From contig JAJQJQ010000018.1 of assembly GCA_028622995.1 (NCBI GenBank), positions 496,001 to 560,000 on the forward strand: a stretch of DNA of 64,000 nucleotides, given 5' to 3'. The translations under genes and the position numbers were made by a program. Below are positions 61,601 through 64,000 of the stretch, piece after piece; position 1 is the stretch's first letter, and every line of letters begins with the position of its first letter. This DNA comes from Panagrolaimus kolymaensis. Its lineage: Eukaryota > Nematoda > Chromadorea > Rhabditida > Panagrolaimidae. The notes under the pieces were generated by a model that did no database searches, was not told the DNA's origin, and saw nothing but the letters and a program-made list of their open reading frames with translations.

Positions 61601-63665
61601 TCGAGTTTTTGCTAAAGGTGCATCAGAAATTTTACTTTCAAAATGTTCATATTTTATTGGAGAAGGTGGAGAAATTAAAGAATTCACCGATGCTGATCGA
61701 GATAAAATTATGAAATCAATTATCGAAGAAATGGCTCAAAATGGGCTTCGAACTATTTGCGTTGCATACAAAGATTATGTTTTTTCAAACATTCGTCCAG
61801 CAAATGAATTTGAAGTTGGAATCGATTCTGATAAGGAAATTGATTGGGAAGATGAAGCTCAAGTTTTTAGTCGATTTGTTGGAATTGCCATTTGTGGTAT
61901 TCAAGACCCCGTAAGACCTGAAGTTCCTGAAGCTATTCGGCGATGTACTAAAGCAGGTATAACTGTTCGAATGGTTACTGGGGATAATATTAATACTGCT
62001 CGAGCCATTGCCATTCAATGTGGTATTTTACAACCTGGAGATGATTATCTTGTTCTTGAAGGAAAAGAATTTAACAATCGCATTCGAGGACCCGATGGTC
62101 AAGTTTCTCAAGATTTGCTTGATAAAGTTTGGCCAAGGCTTCGAGTTTTGGCAAGAGCTCAACCCGTCGATAAATACAACCTCGTTAAAGGTATCATCGA
62201 TAGCAAAACCACAACTCAACGTGAAATTGTTGCTGTAACTGGTGATGGTACCAATGATGGCCCAGCACTTAAAAAAGCTGATGTCGGTTTTGCTATGGGC
62301 ATTGCTGGTACTGATGTTGCTAAAGAAGCTTCAGATATTATTTTAACTGATGACAATTTTACTTCCATCGTAAAAGCAGTAATGTGGGGAAGAAATGTTT
62401 ATGATTCCATTAGTAAATTCTTGCAATTTCAACTCACCGTTAATGTGGTTGCAGTTTTTACTGCTTTCATTGGCGCCTGTTCCGTCTCCGATTCACCTTT
62501 AAGAGCTGTTCACATGCTTTGGATTAACTTGATTATGGATACTCTTGCTTCCTTAGCCCTTGCAACAGAATCACCAACGGAAGAACTTTTGGATCGTAAA
62601 CCTTATGGCCGTCAGAAATCCCTTATTTCTCGAACTATGGTTAAAAATATTGTACTCCATGCTATTTATCAACTTACTATTCTCCTTGTTTTCTTATACA
62701 AAGGTCCTCATATTTTTGGAATTAAATCTGGTATTAATGCTCCATTATTTTCACCTCCAACTCAACATTTTACCATTGTTTTTAATACATTTGTCATGAT
62801 GACATTGTTTAATGAAATTAACGCCCGTAAAGTTCATGGCGAGCGAAATGTTTTTAAAGTAGGCTTTAATCAATATTTTTTCGTGGCAAAACTTTAATTA
62901 AAATTTTTAGTATTTGTCTTCAAATCATATGTTTATTGGTATTTGGATTTCCACTTTTATTGGACAAATTTTGATTGTTCAATATGGTGGCCAATGGTTT
63001 TCAACAGCTCCCCTCAACACCTACCAATGGATGGTTTGTCTTGCTTTAGGTGTATCTGAACTTGCTTTTGGTCAATTGGTTGCTTCTATTCCAGCCAAAA
63101 AATTACCTAAATACTTTAAATTTGGAAGGGGTGAAGTTAATCCTTCAGATCTTCTCATGGATCGTCATCCAGATCATAGAAATATGCAAATGCAAGCCCA
63201 TCATAAAAATCGACGAGGTTTATCCCTTTGGATGCGTGCGGTTGCTATTGTTGGACTTCATGTAAGCTTTATTACTTTTTTTTATTAATAAAATTAACTA
63301 ATTCTTTTTTGCAGTATCGTGTCATCAATGCTTTCCGTCGAAATATGAGAGACAGAACCTTAGGTGATACCGCACCAAAAATGACTTCAAATGCTGCAGA
63401 AAAATGGCGGGCCAGTTATCGTCGTTACAGACATCGAAAACATTTGGAAAAGAGAATTGCGCGGCAAAGAGCTAATTCGGGTGGCGATGATGCAGTTGCA
63501 GGAAAACCTGAAAAATTGACCACTCATCGTGAACGAAAAATTCATAGACATATTCGTGAAATTGCTCGTCCACATTCTGTTGATAAATCGGGTAATCAAA
63601 GTTCACATGATCCCAATGATGGTGGACCTCCTCCACCTCCACCAAAAGGTGATATGAATGTTTAA
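58698..63665 (+). CDS. ATP2B: Plasma-membrane Ca2+-transporting ATPase (PMCA)
   Basis: Ten exons: 58698-58934, 59479-59598, 59662-59838, 59890-60067, 60122-60262, 60321-60683, 60732-61078, 61140-62858, 62911-63261, 63315-63665; 1327 residues. P-type ATPase motifs are intact: [20 protein letters not shown], phosphorylation site CSDKTGTLT (Asp ~547), [23 protein letters not shown], and transmembrane [20 protein letters not shown]. The calmodulin-binding region is [14 protein letters not shown], then [14 protein letters not shown] Ser-rich insert (exons 6-7) precedes TM3. The tail adds a very basic segment ([19 protein letters not shown]) and a polyproline stretch before GDMNV. The pump exports cytosolic Ca2+. 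Alternative first exons are possible upstream. Confidence 0.95.
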
Positions 63666-64000
63666 TTATTCTAATAATTTTTTTATATGTAAATCTTGAG
63701 AAAGACGAGAGCGCTCGATGGATTCAATCGAAGTTAATGATTGATTTCTCTCTCCTTTCTTAAACGAAAATCGAGTCTCGCAATATTTTTTTTTGTTACT
63801 TTGAATTGTTTCTATTTTTTCACTATATTTTTTATAATTTTTACGATATTGATTTTTTCATTGTTGTTTCTGTTATTGCTTTGCTTATCAAAAAATAAAT
63901 GCAATGAATCATATTTATTATTTTAAAATACATAAAACAGGTTTAAAAAATCATAAAAAAATATAAAAGTTGAAAAAAATTATTTTTTTGACAATTTATT
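63666..64000. other. 3'UTR and flank of the calcium pump gene
   Basis: T-rich sequence with an AATAAA-like signal near 63893; no gene seen to the window edge. Confidence 0.5.

Overview
This is an AT-rich eukaryotic window that most resembles a nematode genome. Introns are mostly 45-60 nt and nearly always end in TTTTTAG or TTTCAG. Genes are packed on both strands, and several start codons sit 2-16 nt after an AG acceptor, as expected for spliced leaders or 5'UTR introns. The gene content (ODR-2/Ly6-like protein, MH2-only SMAD, DM-domain factor, paraplegin, PMCA) fits. The TTTTTAG acceptor style suggests a lineage other than Caenorhabditis, but this is inference. I rebuilt exon structures by hand from frame, phase and GT/AG signals.

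Layout. 0.4-5 kb: ribonuclease kappa (+) and a muscle-type ZM-motif protein (+). 5-9.2 kb: an MH2-only SMAD (-), a 2 kb gap, and a GPI-anchored Ly6/ODR-2-like protein (-) in an unusually GC-rich exon. 10-17.5 kb: RNase H2 subunit B (-), paraplegin (+), a secreted Cys-rich protein (+), the autophagy E2-like enzyme ATG3 (-) and a four-TM MARVEL-like protein (+). 17.6-23.6 kb: a rearranged patch with a long-inverted-repeat transposon relic, a coiled-coil gene whose C-terminal half resembles nuclease-fold proteins, a dead copy of a secreted-peptide exon, uridine phosphorylase (+) and the intact secreted-peptide gene (-). 23.6-37.5 kb: about 14 kb with no recognisable coding exon except a probable 5-nt first exon. 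37.5-39.3 kb: a DM-domain transcription factor (+). 40.3-40.9 kb: a cluster of four microRNA-like hairpins behind a TATA box. 41.5-50.8 kb: MON2 (-) and ST7 (-). 51.8-55.7 kb: COX10 (+) and a vasa/DDX3-like DEAD-box helicase (-). 58.7-63.7 kb: plasma-membrane Ca2+ ATPase (+).

Most genes are unrelated housekeeping loci rather than a pathway cluster. Two mitochondrial inner-membrane proteins (paraplegin, COX10), two Golgi/endosome or vacuole-related proteins (MON2, ribonuclease kappa) and two regulators of development (SMAD, DM factor) are present. The strongest candidate for an undescribed element is the hairpin cluster at 40.48-40.90 kb: four tandem stem-loops with 110-114 nt spacing share a 3'-arm core TTGCACGAGT while their stems have diverged with compensating changes.
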